Part shown: piece after piece, positions 7,098 to 16,615 of the stretch
How positions within the stretch are numbered: position 1 is the stretch's first letter
Layout: each line of letters begins with the position of its first letter
Source: Mobilicoccus massiliensis
GTDB lineage: Bacteria; Actinomycetota; Actinomycetes; Actinomycetales; Dermatophilaceae
DNA length: 64,000 nucleotides
Direction of reading: 5' to 3'
Assembly: GCF_000826525.2 (NCBI RefSeq)
Contig: NZ_LN651331.1
Coordinates: forward strand, 62,001-126,000
Notes under the pieces: generated by a model
What the model was told of the DNA's origin: nothing
Database searches by the model: none
Seen by the model: the letters and a program-made list of their open reading frames with translations, nothing else
Made by a program: the position numbers and the translations under genes

Positions 7098-7243
7098 GCG
7101 GGGGAACTCCTGGGAGAAAAGGGAGGAAAAGGACACCGCAGGCCGAGTGCCGTAGCGAGGCATCGAGGTGCGGCGGGGGTGGTGCGTGGAGCGCCGTCAG
7201 CGACCTCGTGTCACACGCGGCGACATCGCGGCCGGGGAAGCCT

Positions 7244-7273
7244 TCACCGACACAGATCGGCGCGCAGGCGCAT
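7244..7273 (-). CDS. nine-residue leader peptide (MRLRADLCR)
   Basis: A nine-codon frame with a single Cys codon just before its end, located 146 bp upstream of the yeeE-type gene on the same strand. It matches the short Arg/Leu/Asp-Leu-Cys leader peptides found in front of actinobacterial sulfur-assimilation and cysteine genes, where ribosome stalling on Cys codons is thought to control the downstream gene. No clear Shine-Dalgarno is visible. The rest of 7098-7478 holds no other gene. The call rests on peptide sequence, orientation and context. Confidence 0.55.
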   Translation of the reverse strand: MRLRADLCR

Positions 7274-7478
7274 GAGATCGACGTGGCGACGCCGCACGAG
7301 CAGAGGTGCTCGGAACGAGGGCGTCATCACGGAACTCCTCCGGTCGGCGGGCGGGCATCCCCATGATGCGTCACAGACCCCTAACGCCGCAACATGGCTT
7401 CCATAATGCGGGCTTATGCGGATTCGAGCGGGTGTCCGTCGCTCATCGCAGCCGTGCGCGTCCCGGCACTGCCCGCGA

Positions 7479-9143
7479 TCAGCTCACGCCGCCCTTGTCG
7501 CCCGCGGGAATCGACTCCCCGCTCTCCTGACCCTCGTCCTCGGTGGCTCCGGCCGGGATCTCGCCGCTCTCGGTCTGGGTGGTACTGCGGTCGTCGGGGG
7601 AGTCCTGCTGCAACTGGTCCATGATCGCTACGATCGCGCGCCGGTCGGCTTCGGACGGCTGCCCCCACCAAGGCTCATAACCGTAGAGATCGCCCAGGGT
7701 CGCGGTGCTGCCGGCGGACCTGAGCATCTCGACGTCCTCCCCGCTGATGAGGGCGGGGTGAGGCAGGCCCGCGGCCTCGGCGACCTTGACGAGATCGCGG
7801 CGCAGGGTCGTGATGTAGCCGGTGACGCGCTCGGCCTTGCCCTCCGGGTCGAGGCTGCGCACGAGCCAGGGGTTCTGAGTGGCGACTCCGGTCGGGCAGT
7901 GGCCGGTGTGGCACTTCTGCGTCTGCAGGCACCCGACGGCGAGCATGGCCTCGCGGGCGACGTTGATCATGTCGGCGCCGAGGGCGAACGCGAACATCGC
8001 GTTGTCGGGCAGCCCGAGGCGGCCGGAGGCGATGAAGACGATGCGGTCACTCACACCCGCCTGCGCGAACGCCCGGTAGACGCGCGGGAACCCGACGCGC
8101 AGCGGCAGAGAGACGCTGTCGCTGAACACGAGTGGTGCGGCCCCGGTACCGCCCTCACCCCCGTCGATGGTGATGAAGTCGACGCCGCGGGAGCCGTCCT
8201 TCATGGCGTCGGCGAGGGAGTACCAGAACGACTCGTCACCGACGGCCGACTTGATGCCGACCGGCAGCCCGGTGGCGTCGGCGACCCGCTCGACGAAGTC
8301 GAGCATCGTGTCGATGTCGTGGAACGCGGTGTGGCGGGAGGGGCTGATGCAGTCCTTGCCCATGGGGATGCCGCGGATCTCGGAGATCTCCTCGGTCACC
8401 TTGGCCGCGGGCAACACCCCGCCGAGGCCAGGCTTGGCTCCCTGGCTCAGCTTGATCTCGATGGCCCGCACCGGAGCGCCCTCGACGACGCGGACGAGCT
8501 TGTCGAGGTCGAAATCGCCGTTCTCGTCGCGGCAGCCGAAATAGCTCGTGCCGATCTGGAAGACGAGGTCGCCGCCCTGACGGTGGTGCATCGACAGGCC
8601 ACCCTCACCGGTGTTGTGCAGGCAGCCCGCGGCCGCGGCGCCCGCGTTGAGCGCGTGGATCGCGTTGTTCGAGAGGCTGCCGTAGCTCATCGCCGAGATG
8701 TTGACGATCGAGTTCGGCCGGAACGCCTTGCGCCTGCCGCGGGCCGCGCCCATGACCTTGGCGCACGGCACCTGCGCATCGCTGCGATGGCTGTGCGCGG
8801 TGGCCGTCGACGGCTCGTTCCCGGTGAACGTGCGGTGCTTGATGATGAGGTAGCCCTCGGTGTGGTCGAGGTCGTTGTCGGTGCCGAACCCGAAGTAGGT
8901 GTTGACGCCCTTGGCCGCGCTGTAGATGTATCGGCGCTCGTCGCGACTGAACGGGCGTTCCTCGTCGTTGCCGGCGACGATGTACTGGCGCAGTTCCGGA
9001 CCGATCTCCTCGACGAAGTAGCGGCCGTGCCCGATGACCGGGAACGCGCGAAGCAGCGAGTGCTTCTTCTGGAAGACGTCGTGGACGGCCAGGCCGGCGA
9101 CAGCGGCGGCGGGCAGGGCGAGGGCGGCACGCAGACGGCTCAT
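7479..9143 (-). CDS. FMN-binding glutamate synthase family protein
   Basis: 554 residues (start at 9143; the longer upstream frame overlaps the divergent cupin promoter and is not supported). One N-terminal hydrophobic helix (residues about 4-20) is followed by the FMN-binding TIM-barrel of the glutamate synthase large-subunit type: SAMSYGSLS, NTGEGGLS, IEIKLSQGAKPG, a GGEGGTGAAP loop, and the Cys-containing CHTGHCPTG loop near residues 410-420. There is no amidotransferase domain and no separate GltD neighbour, so true glutamate synthase activity is doubtful; stand-alone members of this family have no agreed substrate. The C-terminal 40 residues are a low-complexity Glu/Gly/Ser tail. Confidence 0.85.
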   Translation of the reverse strand: MSRLRAALALPAAAVAGLAVHDVFQKKHSLLRAFPVIGHGRYFVEEIGPELRQYIVAGNDEERPFSRDERRYIYSAAKGVNTYFGFGTDNDLDHTEGYLIIKHRTFTGNEPSTATAHSHRSDAQVPCAKVMGAARGRRKAFRPNSIVNISAMSYGSLSNNAIHALNAGAAAAGCLHNTGEGGLSMHHRQGGDLVFQIGTSYFGCRDENGDFDLDKLVRVVEGAPVRAIEIKLSQGAKPGLGGVLPAAKVTEEISEIRGIPMGKDCISPSRHTAFHDIDTMLDFVERVADATGLPVGIKSAVGDESFWYSLADAMKDGSRGVDFITIDGGEGGTGAAPLVFSDSVSLPLRVGFPRVYRAFAQAGVSDRIVFIASGRLGLPDNAMFAFALGADMINVAREAMLAVGCLQTQKCHTGHCPTGVATQNPWLVRSLDPEGKAERVTGYITTLRRDLVKVAEAAGLPHPALISGEDVEMLRSAGSTATLGDLYGYEPWWGQPSEADRRAIVAIMDQLQQDSPDDRSTTQTESGEIPAGATEDEGQESGESIPAGDKGGVS

Positions 9144-9334
9144 GGCCCGAGTCTGCCGCCCCGAGGCGTCACCGGCCACCGATGTGCGCCGTCCAATTCG
9201 TCCGCCTGCGTGAGGCGCGCTTCGCGGGGTGCGGCAGGATGGCGGTACAGGCCGCGCGGCGAACGCTTCGGGGTCGCGACGACCCCAACCGTTCGGCTCG
9301 CGCACAGCCCACCACGAGGAGAGGAAGCGATCCC

Positions 9335-9811
9335 ATGAAGATCACCGACAACGGCCCGCAGCCCAACGCCTTCGACATCGAGACCGCCACGAAGGAGAAC
9401 GAGAACTACCGCACGACGGCGTGGACGGGCAAGTACCTGCAGGTCACGCTCATGTCGATCCCCGTCGGCTCCTCCATCGGTCTCGAGGTGCACCCCGAGA
9501 CCGACCAGTTCCTGCGCCTCGACGCCGGCACCGGCAAGTGCGTCATGGGCGACAGCGAGGACGACCTGAGCTTCGAGCAGGAGGTCTCCGACGGCTGGTC
9601 CATCCAGGTGCCGGCCGGCAAGTGGCACGACGTCATCAACACCGGCTCGGAGCCGATGCAGGTGTACGCGGTCTACGCGCCGTCGCACCACGCGCAGGGC
9701 ATCGTGCAGGCCACGGCCGAGGACGCCGAGCGCGACGAGGAGTCGGGCAAGGACGTCCCGCCGGAGTGGACCGTGCAGCCGGGCAGCGGCAAGGCCGACG
9801 GGCACGCCTGA
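9335..9811 (+). CDS. cupin domain protein
   Basis: A 158-residue soluble cupin. The start at 9335 has AGGAGAGGAAG upstream. The first cupin motif is GLEVHPETDQFLRLDAGTG (one His, a Glu-Thr-Asp-Gln segment) and the second is VPAGKWHDVINTG, giving a plausible metal site. Similar small cupins are often annotated as mannose-6-phosphate isomerase-like or quercetinase-like without evidence of activity. It is transcribed away from the glutamate synthase-like gene and towards pgi, separated from pgi by a strong hairpin. Function unknown beyond the fold. Confidence 0.8.
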   Translation: MKITDNGPQPNAFDIETATKENENYRTTAWTGKYLQVTLMSIPVGSSIGLEVHPETDQFLRLDAGTGKCVMGDSEDDLSFEQEVSDGWSIQVPAGKWHDVINTGSEPMQVYAVYAPSHHAQGIVQATAEDAERDEESGKDVPPEWTVQPGSGKADGHA

Positions 9812-9834
9812 GACACCTGGCCGTCCGCGACACG

Positions 9835-9868
9835 GCGCCGGCGCGCGACCTCGGTCGCACGCCGGCGC
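9835..9868. terminator. bidirectional hairpin between cupin gene and pgi
   Basis: A 16-bp stem (GCGCCGGCG ... GCGACC paired with GGTCGC ... CGCCGGCGC, one mismatch) with a two-base loop, located between two convergent genes. No T-run, as is common in high-GC actinobacteria. Confidence 0.6.
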
Positions 9869-9889
9869 TGCGCTGTCGTGGAAGGCCCG

Positions 9890-11569
9890 TCAGCTCTCGC
9901 GGTGGTCGCGGTAGTAGCGGATGAGGCCCTGGGTGGAGGGGTCCTGCTGGGCGAGGGCCTCCTCGTCACCGGCGACGGCGGGGGTGACCTCCTTGGCGAG
10001 CTGCTTGCCGAGCTCGACGCCCCACTGGTCGAAGGAGTCGATGCCCCAGACGACACCCTGCACGAAGGTGATGTGCTCGTACAGCGCGATGAGCTGACCG
10101 AGCACCGAGGGCGTGAGCGCCGGGGCCATGATCGACGTCGTCGGCTTGTTGCCCTCGAACACCCGCGCGGGGACCACCGATTCGTCGGTGCCCTCGGCGC
10201 GCACCTCGTCGGCGGTCTTGCCGAACGCGAGCGCGGCGGTCTGCGCGAAGAAGTTGGCGAGGAACAACTCGTGGACGTCGGCGTCGCCGTCCTTCAACGG
10301 GTGGGCGGGGTTGGCCATCGCGATGAAGTCGGCGGGAATGATCCGGGTGCCCTGGTGGATGAGCTGGTAGAACGCGTGCTGCCCGTTGGTGCCCGGCTCG
10401 CCCCAGAACACCTCGCCGGTGAGGCACGTGACGGGAGATCCGTCCCAGCGCACCGACTTGCCGTTGGACTCCATCGTGAGCTGCTGGAGGTAGGCCGGGA
10501 ACCGGTGCAGGTACTGCGCGTACGGCAGCACGGCGTGGGTCTCGGCCTCGAGGAAGTCGACGTTCCACACGTTGAGCAGACCCATGAGCGCGGGCACGTT
10601 GCGGGCGAGTTCGGTGGTGCGAAAGTGCTCGTCGATCGCGTGGAATCCCGAGAGCATCTCGGTGAAGCGCTCCGGGCCGATCGCGACCGCGAGCACCGTG
10701 CCGATGGCGGAGTCGACGGAGTAACGGCCACCGACCCAGTCCCAGAACCCGAACGCGTTGTCGGGGTCGATGCCGAACTCGGCGACCTTGTCGAGCGCGG
10801 TGGAGACCGCGACGAAGTGCTTGGCCACGGCGGACGCATGGTCGTCCGCGCCCGAGATCGCGCCGGAGGCCTCGAGGGTGTCGAGCAGCCACGCCTTGGC
10901 CATGCGGGCGTTGGTCAGAGTCTCCAGCGTGGTGAAGGTCTTGCTCGCGACGATGACCAGGGTCGTCTCGGGGTCGAGGTCCTTGGTGGTCTCCGCGACG
11001 TCGGTGGGGTCGATGTTGCTGATGAACCGGCACGTCAGGCCCTCCATGACGTACGGCTGCAGTGCCTCGTAGACCATCACCGGCCCGAGGTCGGAGCCGC
11101 CGATGCCGATGTTGACGACGGTCTCGATGCGCTTGCCGGTGATGCCCGTCCACTCACCCGAGCGCACCTTGTCGGCGAACGCGTAGACCTTGTCGAGCAC
11201 CTCGTGGACGTCGGAGTCGACGTGCTGCCCGTCGACGACGAGCTCGGGGGTCGCGCCCTTGGGCCGGCGCAATGCGGTGTGCAGCACCGAGCGGTTCTCG
11301 GTGACGTTGATGCGCTCCCCGGCGAACATCGCGTCCCGGCGCTCGGTGAGCCCGACCTCCTCGGCGAGGGCGACGAGCGCCTCGATGACATCGTGCGTGA
11401 CGAGGTTCTTGGAGAGGTCGACGAACAGGTCACCGGCCTGGAACGACATGCGTTCGGCGCGTTGCGGGTCCTCGGCGAACCAACGCCGCAGGTCGGGATC
11501 CATCCACGCCTCGAGCTCGGAGAGCCTGGCCCAGGCGGCGGTCTCGGTCGGGTCGATCGGGGTACTCAT
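9890..11569 (-). CDS. pgi: glucose-6-phosphate isomerase
   Basis: Catalyses interconversion of glucose 6-phosphate and fructose 6-phosphate in glycolysis and gluconeogenesis. 559 residues, close to the usual bacterial length of about 550. Visible signatures are [16 protein letters not shown] (phosphosugar-binding SIS fold), [15 protein letters not shown], the [10 protein letters not shown] motif, [11 protein letters not shown] and [14 protein letters not shown] with the catalytic Lys. The start at 11569 (MSTPIDP) is preceded by GAAGGGAA. Single gene, convergent with the cupin gene, divergent from argR. Confidence 0.97.
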   Translation of the reverse strand: MSTPIDPTETAAWARLSELEAWMDPDLRRWFAEDPQRAERMSFQAGDLFVDLSKNLVTHDVIEALVALAEEVGLTERRDAMFAGERINVTENRSVLHTALRRPKGATPELVVDGQHVDSDVHEVLDKVYAFADKVRSGEWTGITGKRIETVVNIGIGGSDLGPVMVYEALQPYVMEGLTCRFISNIDPTDVAETTKDLDPETTLVIVASKTFTTLETLTNARMAKAWLLDTLEASGAISGADDHASAVAKHFVAVSTALDKVAEFGIDPDNAFGFWDWVGGRYSVDSAIGTVLAVAIGPERFTEMLSGFHAIDEHFRTTELARNVPALMGLLNVWNVDFLEAETHAVLPYAQYLHRFPAYLQQLTMESNGKSVRWDGSPVTCLTGEVFWGEPGTNGQHAFYQLIHQGTRIIPADFIAMANPAHPLKDGDADVHELFLANFFAQTAALAFGKTADEVRAEGTDESVVPARVFEGNKPTTSIMAPALTPSVLGQLIALYEHITFVQGVVWGIDSFDQWGVELGKQLAKEVTPAVAGDEEALAQQDPSTQGLIRYYRDHRES

Positions 11570-11787
11570 GGATTCGCAGTTCCCTTCGCTCGCGTACGCG
11601 CCGGTGTCGACGGGCGCCTCGACGCCCAGCCTAGTGACGCCGCCCGGCCGCGCGACCGGGTCCGCGGCGGGCATCCGCAGCGGCCGCGGCGAGTGCCTGC
11701 CGGCGTCTCCGGCTCGAGCCGGCCGACACGTCGACGGCCCGCTCGCAGGTCACCGGCACAATGGGAGGGACGACGAAGGGGGCCCAC

Positions 11788-12288
11788 ATGATGCCGAAGA
11801 GCCGCGGGGCACGACACGGGCTCATCGCCGAGATCCTCGCTCGCTCGGCGGTGCGCTCGCAGGGGCAGCTGCTCGACCTGCTCGCCGCCGAGGGCGTGGA
11901 GATCACCCAGGCCACGCTGTCGCGCGACCTCGGCGAGCTCGGCGCGACCAAGGTGCGGCACGGGCGGGCCCTCGTCTACGCGCTACCGGGGCTCGGCGGG
12001 GACCCGACGCCGCGCCCCGCGCCCGACTCCGCGTTCGTCCGGGAGCGGATCCGCAAGGTGTGCGGCGACCTGCTCGTCTCGGCCGTGCCGGCCGCCAACC
12101 AGGTCGTGCTGCGCACCCCGCCCGGCGCGGCCCAATACCTCGCCTCCGCACTCGACACGACTCCGGGCCTGGACATCCTCGGCACGATCGCCGGCGACGA
12201 CACGGTCCTGCTCGTCATGTCCGACGAGCAGGCCGCCCGCGCCATGGTCGACCGTCTCGCCGCCCTCGCCGGCCCGGCGACCGATTGA
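11788..12288 (+). CDS. argR: arginine repressor ArgR
   Basis: Hexameric arginine-responsive transcription regulator. The N-terminal winged helix contains the typical SQGQLLDLLA ... TQATLSRDLGELG recognition segment (residues about 25-55). The C-terminal domain holds the GDDTVLLV loop that binds arginine and makes the hexamer contact. ATG codons at 11761, 11788 and 11791 compete; 11788 is chosen because GAAGGGGG lies 5 nt upstream, giving 166 residues, the usual size. In most actinobacteria argR lies inside the argCJBDFGH cluster; here it stands alone and faces arcA, so control of arginine catabolism is a reasonable inference. Confidence 0.92.
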   Translation: MMPKSRGARHGLIAEILARSAVRSQGQLLDLLAAEGVEITQATLSRDLGELGATKVRHGRALVYALPGLGGDPTPRPAPDSAFVRERIRKVCGDLLVSAVPAANQVVLRTPPGAAQYLASALDTTPGLDILGTIAGDDTVLLVMSDEQAARAMVDRLAALAGPATD

Positions 12289-12389
12289 TCGCGACCGGCA
12301 CCGCCTGATCCCGGTCGACGCGCCCGGCGCCGATGCGAGTCACACACCGGCCGCCCCGATCGACGCCGGACGGGTCGTAGCCCGAGGGC

Positions 12390-13625
12390 TCAGATGTCGT
12401 CCCGCTCGATGGGGCAGCTCATGCACCGGGGTCCGCCGCGGCCGCGGCCGAGCTCGCCACCGGAGATCGTGTGCACCTCGACGCCGTTCTCCTCCAGGTA
12501 GGCGTTCGTGACCGTGTTGCGCTCGTAGGCGATGACCACCCCCGGACGCACCGCGAGGACGTTGCAGCCGTCGTCCCACTGCTCGCGCTCGGCGTTGCCC
12601 AGCGGCTGCGGTGCGGTCAGCGTGCGGATCTCGTCGACCTCGAGCGCGTCCGCGATGACGCGGTGCATGTCCTCGGGGGCGTGCTCGGTGACGCGGAAGC
12701 CGTGCTCGGCGTCGTCGGGCTCGAGGGTGTAGCTGCGCAGCATGCCGAGGCCGGCGTACTTGGTGAAGGAGTGATCGTCGACCATCGACATCACGGTGTC
12801 GAGGTGCATGACCGCCCGGTACTTGGGCATCTGCAGCCCGACGACCCGGCGGGCGGCTCCGCGCTTGAACAACTGCTGGGCGAGACGCTCGACGGCCTGC
12901 GGGGTGGTGCGTTCGCTCATGCCGACGAGTACGGCGCCGTGGCCGATGACGTGCACGTCACCGCCCTCCATCGTCGCCAGACCGGTGCCGAGACCGCCGC
13001 CCCAGTACTCGAACGGCGTATCGGTCTTCGACAGCTCCGGGTGGTAGCGGTAGATCGCCTCGTAGTTCATCGACTCCCGCATGCGGGCCACCATGCGCAT
13101 CGAGTTGACCGAGACCCCGCCGTACACCCAGCACGAGGTGTCGCGCGTGAAGAGGTGGTTCGGCAGTGGCGCGAGCAGGTAGTCGCTGCCGGCGTGCGTC
13201 TTGAGCACCATCGACTGCGGGTCCGTGTCGACGCGCCGGAGCGCCTCCTCCTTGCTCAGGCCACCGATGAGCACTCCGGAGAGCTCCGCGCTCGACATGC
13301 CGTCGAGGATCGACATCAGGGGGTCGATCGCCGCCGGGCCGAACACCTGGGAGTCGAGCAGGCTCGTGAGCAGGTACTCACGAGCGCCCGGCACGTCCAT
13401 CGTCTCGGTGAGGAGCCGCTCGAGGTAGAGCACCTCGACGCCGAGGCCGCGGAGGAGGTCGGCGAACTCGTCGTGCTCCTCCTGGGCGCGCGGCACCCAC
13501 GGCAGCTCGTCGAAGAGCAGCGCGTCCTTGTTGGACGGCGTGAGCCGCGCGAGCTCGATCCCCGGGCGATGGAGGATGACCCGTCGGAGCTGCCCGACCT
13601 CCGATCCGACGTACGCCTTGCTCAT
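12390..13625 (-). CDS. arcA: arginine deiminase
   Basis: Hydrolyses arginine to citrulline and ammonia, first step of the arginine deiminase pathway. 411 residues (start 13625). Key active-site elements are present: FTRDTSCW near residue 165, the HLDTV motif with the catalytic His near residue 280, and the nucleophilic C401 in [11 protein letters not shown] at the C-terminus. The other pathway genes (arcB, arcC, arcD) are not in the window, so the operon is incomplete here and may lie elsewhere. Convergent with argR over a 100-bp gap. Confidence 0.95.
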   Translation of the reverse strand: MSKAYVGSEVGQLRRVILHRPGIELARLTPSNKDALLFDELPWVPRAQEEHDEFADLLRGLGVEVLYLERLLTETMDVPGAREYLLTSLLDSQVFGPAAIDPLMSILDGMSSAELSGVLIGGLSKEEALRRVDTDPQSMVLKTHAGSDYLLAPLPNHLFTRDTSCWVYGGVSVNSMRMVARMRESMNYEAIYRYHPELSKTDTPFEYWGGGLGTGLATMEGGDVHVIGHGAVLVGMSERTTPQAVERLAQQLFKRGAARRVVGLQMPKYRAVMHLDTVMSMVDDHSFTKYAGLGMLRSYTLEPDDAEHGFRVTEHAPEDMHRVIADALEVDEIRTLTAPQPLGNAEREQWDDGCNVLAVRPGVVIAYERNTVTNAYLEENGVEVHTISGGELGRGRGGPRCMSCPIERDDI

Positions 13626-14028
13626 GTGAGGCACCCTTCTCTCGACCGTCACCGGGCGAGGGCGTGGAGCGGGCGTGGAGTGTCGTTCTCGCGTGTTCTC
13701 GCGCGCCACCCGGCGTGTGCCACGCGGGGGAAGAGCGTCCCGTCCACCCGCGTGTTCACCCGGGACGCTAGACCTCGCGCAGCCGGCTCGTGGGGCGTTC
13801 GACGAGGTCAGCGCGGGTAGGGCGAGTGATCATGCGGTCCGAACCCAGGACCCGCTGTGCACTGTCGATGGTTATGCAGAGTGCGGCATGGCTTTCACGG
13901 TGACGTCGGTCACGTCGCCCCTCCGGCGTCCCGGTGACGCGGTGGACGCCGCGGCGATCGCCGGCGTCGGTAGGGTCGGATGGCGGTCGCCGATCGCGGC
14001 CGCGCCGTCGACGCCGAGGAGTTCCGTC
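13626..14028. other. intergenic region between divergent arcA and deoC
   Basis: About 400 bp without a convincing gene. A palindrome-like ATGC-N8-GCAT at 13874-13889, inside GTTATGCAGAGTGCGGCATG, could be half of an ArgR-type box, but it lies about 250 bp from arcA and matches no consensus well. No clear promoter was identified. Confidence 0.35.
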
Positions 14029-14709
14029 GTGCCCAGCCGCCGCGAGGTCGCCCGCCTCGTCGATCACACGCTCCTCACGCCCGAGGCCACCCACCGGCAG
14101 GTCGCCGACGTGGCCGCGGAGGCGGGTGAGCTCGGCGCCTTCGCCGTCTGTGTCTCGCCGTCGAGGCTGCCGGTCGAGGCGCCCGCGGGCGTGCGCGTCG
14201 CCGCCGTGTGCGGGTTTCCCACCGGCGCCCACGCTCCCGAGATCAAGGCCGCCGAGGCGGCGCGAGCCGTGAGCGACGACGCCGACGAGATCGACATGGT
14301 CGTCGACCTCGGGCTCGTGCGAGAGGGCCGGTTCGCGGAGGTCGAGCGGGAGATCCGCGCGGTCCGCGACGTGTGCCCGCCGGCGGGGGAGCGCCCGGTG
14401 CTGCTCAAGGTCATCATCGAATCGGCCGCGCTCACCGACGCGGAGATCGTCGCCTGCTGTGAGGCGGCCGAGCGAGCGGGCGCCGACTTCGTCAAGACCT
14501 CCACCGGGTTCCACCCCGCGGGCGGTGCGAGCGTCCACGCCGTCGCCCTCATGCGCCGCACGGTCGGCGACCGGCTCGGAGTCAAGGCCTCCGGCGGCAT
14601 CCGTACCGCCGAGGCCGCGCTCGCGATGATCGACGCCGGCGCGACCCGCCTCGGGCTGTCCGGCACCCGCGCCGTGCTCGACGGACTGCCGGACGACGAC
14701 GCGTCCTGA
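14029..14709 (+). CDS. deoC: deoxyribose-phosphate aldolase
   Basis: Cleaves 2-deoxyribose 5-phosphate to glyceraldehyde 3-phosphate and acetaldehyde in deoxynucleoside breakdown. GTG start at 14029 with GAGGAG 7 nt upstream gives 226 residues, the family length. Motifs: DHTLL at the N-terminus, VCGFPTGAH, the acidic [10 protein letters not shown] strand, [11 protein letters not shown], the Schiff-base Lys in DFVKTSTGF, and [11 protein letters not shown] short GGTGCC/GGCACC stem (14724-14748) separates it from the convergent radical SAM gene. Confidence 0.95.
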   Translation: MPSRREVARLVDHTLLTPEATHRQVADVAAEAGELGAFAVCVSPSRLPVEAPAGVRVAAVCGFPTGAHAPEIKAAEAARAVSDDADEIDMVVDLGLVREGRFAEVEREIRAVRDVCPPAGERPVLLKVIIESAALTDAEIVACCEAAERAGADFVKTSTGFHPAGGASVHAVALMRRTVGDRLGVKASGGIRTAEAALAMIDAGATRLGLSGTRAVLDGLPDDDAS

Positions 14710-14752
14710 CGGTCGGACTCAGCGGTGCCTCCGCAGCCGTAGGGCACCAGCC

Positions 14753-15889
14753 TCAGACCGGCCGGATCGCGATCGGGATACGTCGGGGGCCGAAGTCGCC
14801 GGGCTCGGGCTCGAAACGCCCGGCGATGACCGTGGCGGATTCGGGGCAGTGCCCGACTCCGTCCGCGTCGACGACGATGCGGTGATCGAGCAGCCGATAG
14901 CGGTCGCGCTCGACGACGGTGGCGCCGCAGCCGGGGCAGCGGGTGGCCTCGCCGTCGCGGTTGACGACGTTGCCCGTGTAGACGTAGCGCTCTCCGGCTG
15001 CGTGGGCGATGTCGCGGGCGCGGGTCAGGGTCGACAGGGGCGTCGCAGGCACGTCGGGCATCCGGTGGTCGGGGTGGAAGGCCGAGAAGTGATGCGGCAC
15101 ATCCGGGCCCAGCTCACGAACCACCCACTCGCACATCGCGGTGAGCTCCTCGTCGGAGTCGTTGCTGCCCGGGATGAGCAGAGTCGTCAGCTCCACCCAC
15201 ACGTCGGTCTCGTGCACGAGGTGGGTGAGGGTGTCGAGCACCGGTTGCAGGCGCGCTCCCGTGAGCTGCCGGTAGAAGGAGTCGCTGAAACCCTTGAGGT
15301 CGACGTTCGCGGCATCCATGTGCGAGAAGAAGTCGGTGCGCGCCTCGCCCTGGACGTAACCCGCGGTCACGGCGACGGAGGCGATACCCCGGGCCCGGCA
15401 CGCGTCGGCGACGTCCATGCCGTACTCGGCGAAGATCACCGGGTCGTTGTACGTGAGCGCGACGCTGCGACACCCCCACTCCTGCGCGGCCACGGCGATC
15501 GCGTCGGGGCTCGCCTCGGCCGCGAGGGAGTCCATCTGCCGCGAGGTGCTGATCTCGTGGTTCTGGCAGAACTTGCATCCGAGGTTGCAACCGGCGGTGC
15601 CGAAGGAGAGCACGCTGGTGCCGGGGAGAAAGTGCGAGAGGGGCTTCTTCTCGATGGGGTCGATGCAGAATCCCGACGAGCGGCCGTAGGTGGTGAGCAC
15701 CAACTCGTCGCCCGCTCGTGCCCGCACGAAGCAGAACCCGCGCTGGCCCTCCCGGAGGCGGCACTCGCGAGGGCACAGGTCGCACTGCACCCGGCCGTCA
15801 CCGGTCGTGTGCCAGTAGTGCGCCGGCTGCCCGGTCGGGGTGGGGAGTCCGGCCGCGGCGCCGATGAGGTCGGGGGAGAGGTTCGTCAT
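14753..15889 (-). CDS. amrS: AmmeMemoRadiSam system radical SAM enzyme
   Basis: Radical SAM protein of 378 residues with the cluster motif CNLGCKFCQN near residue 100, preceded by an extra N-terminal Cys set (CDLCPRECRLREGQRGFC) and followed by a C-terminal CPGCG zinc-like knuckle. It resembles pyruvate formate-lyase activating enzymes but belongs to the AmmeMemoRadiSam group, defined by co-occurrence with AMMECR1- and MEMO-domain proteins. Those two genes lie immediately upstream in the same direction. The substrate and reaction of the bacterial system are not established. The start has GGGAGGAATCCC upstream of the ATG. Confidence 0.92.
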   Translation of the reverse strand: MTNLSPDLIGAAAGLPTPTGQPAHYWHTTGDGRVQCDLCPRECRLREGQRGFCFVRARAGDELVLTTYGRSSGFCIDPIEKKPLSHFLPGTSVLSFGTAGCNLGCKFCQNHEISTSRQMDSLAAEASPDAIAVAAQEWGCRSVALTYNDPVIFAEYGMDVADACRARGIASVAVTAGYVQGEARTDFFSHMDAANVDLKGFSDSFYRQLTGARLQPVLDTLTHLVHETDVWVELTTLLIPGSNDSDEELTAMCEWVVRELGPDVPHHFSAFHPDHRMPDVPATPLSTLTRARDIAHAAGERYVYTGNVVNRDGEATRCPGCGATVVERDRYRLLDHRIVVDADGVGHCPESATVIAGRFEPEPGDFGPRRIPIAIRPV

Positions 15890-15955
15890 GGGATTCCTCC
15901 CGTTATCCGGGTGATCAGCTGTCAGGTGCTCGACGCCGCGAGGTCGTCGAGGTGG

Positions 15956-16615
15956 TCAGTGCTGCCGATCGGGGGAGTCGACGAGGTCTACGTCGCCTCC
16001 CGGGGTGAGCTCGTGCCACGCGGTGACGGTGTACGTCGACAGGTGCACGTCGTCCCCCCAGTATCCGCGCGGCAGGCGGGCCTTGACCACGAGGTGGTCG
16101 AGGAAGTCGCGGGGGTCGGGCACCTGCTCCCACACCTGCGGAAGGAACGTGCCGCGGTGGCGTCCGGCGGTGAGCACGACCCCGTCGACGTGTGGCCGCA
16201 GCGCGCACAGCGCTTCGTCGAGGGTGGCGACCTCGAGCGGTCGCGGGGTCGAGAGCACCGACACCTCGATGCTCGTGCTCGTGAGCTCGTCCCCGGTCAT
16301 CGCAGGGAATCGCGGATCGCGCACGGCGGCCGAGACGGCGTTCCCGCGCACATCCTCGGCGAGCGATCGGTAGGCCTCCAATGTACCGATACAACCGCGC
16401 AGTCGCCCCTGTGCGGTCAGCGTGACGAACGACGCGCCGTCGTCGCGCAGCCACACCGCGTCGAGGTCTGCTCGGGGCCCGCCCTGCGTACTGGCCGGTC
16501 CGCCGGAATCCACCCCGAGGTAGGCGCCGAGTTCGGTGCGCGCGAGGTCGACGAGGATGCGCCCCGCATCGGGCGGGAACCCGGCAGGGAGGTGTGCCGT
16601 TGCTCGTCCGCTCAT
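15956..16615 (-). CDS. amrA: AmmeMemoRadiSam system protein A (AMMECR1 domain)
   Basis: 219 residues carrying the AMMECR1 signature LRGCIGTLE near residue 73, then the conserved AVRDPRFPAMTGDEL and EVSVLSTPR segments and the HRGTFLPQVWEQV motif. Human AMMECR1 is the namesake; no enzymatic role is proven for bacterial members. Its ATG overlaps the stop of the MEMO-domain gene by 4 bp, so the two are co-translated; amrS follows after a 66-bp gap. Confidence 0.92.
   Translation of the reverse strand: MSGRATAHLPAGFPPDAGRILVDLARTELGAYLGVDSGGPASTQGGPRADLDAVWLRDDGASFVTLTAQGRLRGCIGTLEAYRSLAEDVRGNAVSAAVRDPRFPAMTGDELTSTSIEVSVLSTPRPLEVATLDEALCALRPHVDGVVLTAGRHRGTFLPQVWEQVPDPRDFLDHLVVKARLPRGYWGDDVHLSTYTVTAWHELTPGGDVDLVDSPDRQH

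Noticed and set aside
7416..9338. Long plus-strand frame of 640 codons opposite the glutamate synthase-like gene
   Set aside because: Antisense shadow of a well-supported gene; composition (Arg/Ala/Asp/Val runs) is that of complementary GC-rich coding DNA. Similar long frames opposite carB, metK and rsmB were rejected for the same reason.
13874..13889. ArgR operator between arcA and deoC
   Set aside because: ATGC-N8-GCAT is a weak palindrome far from the arcA start and does not match a known ARG box closely.
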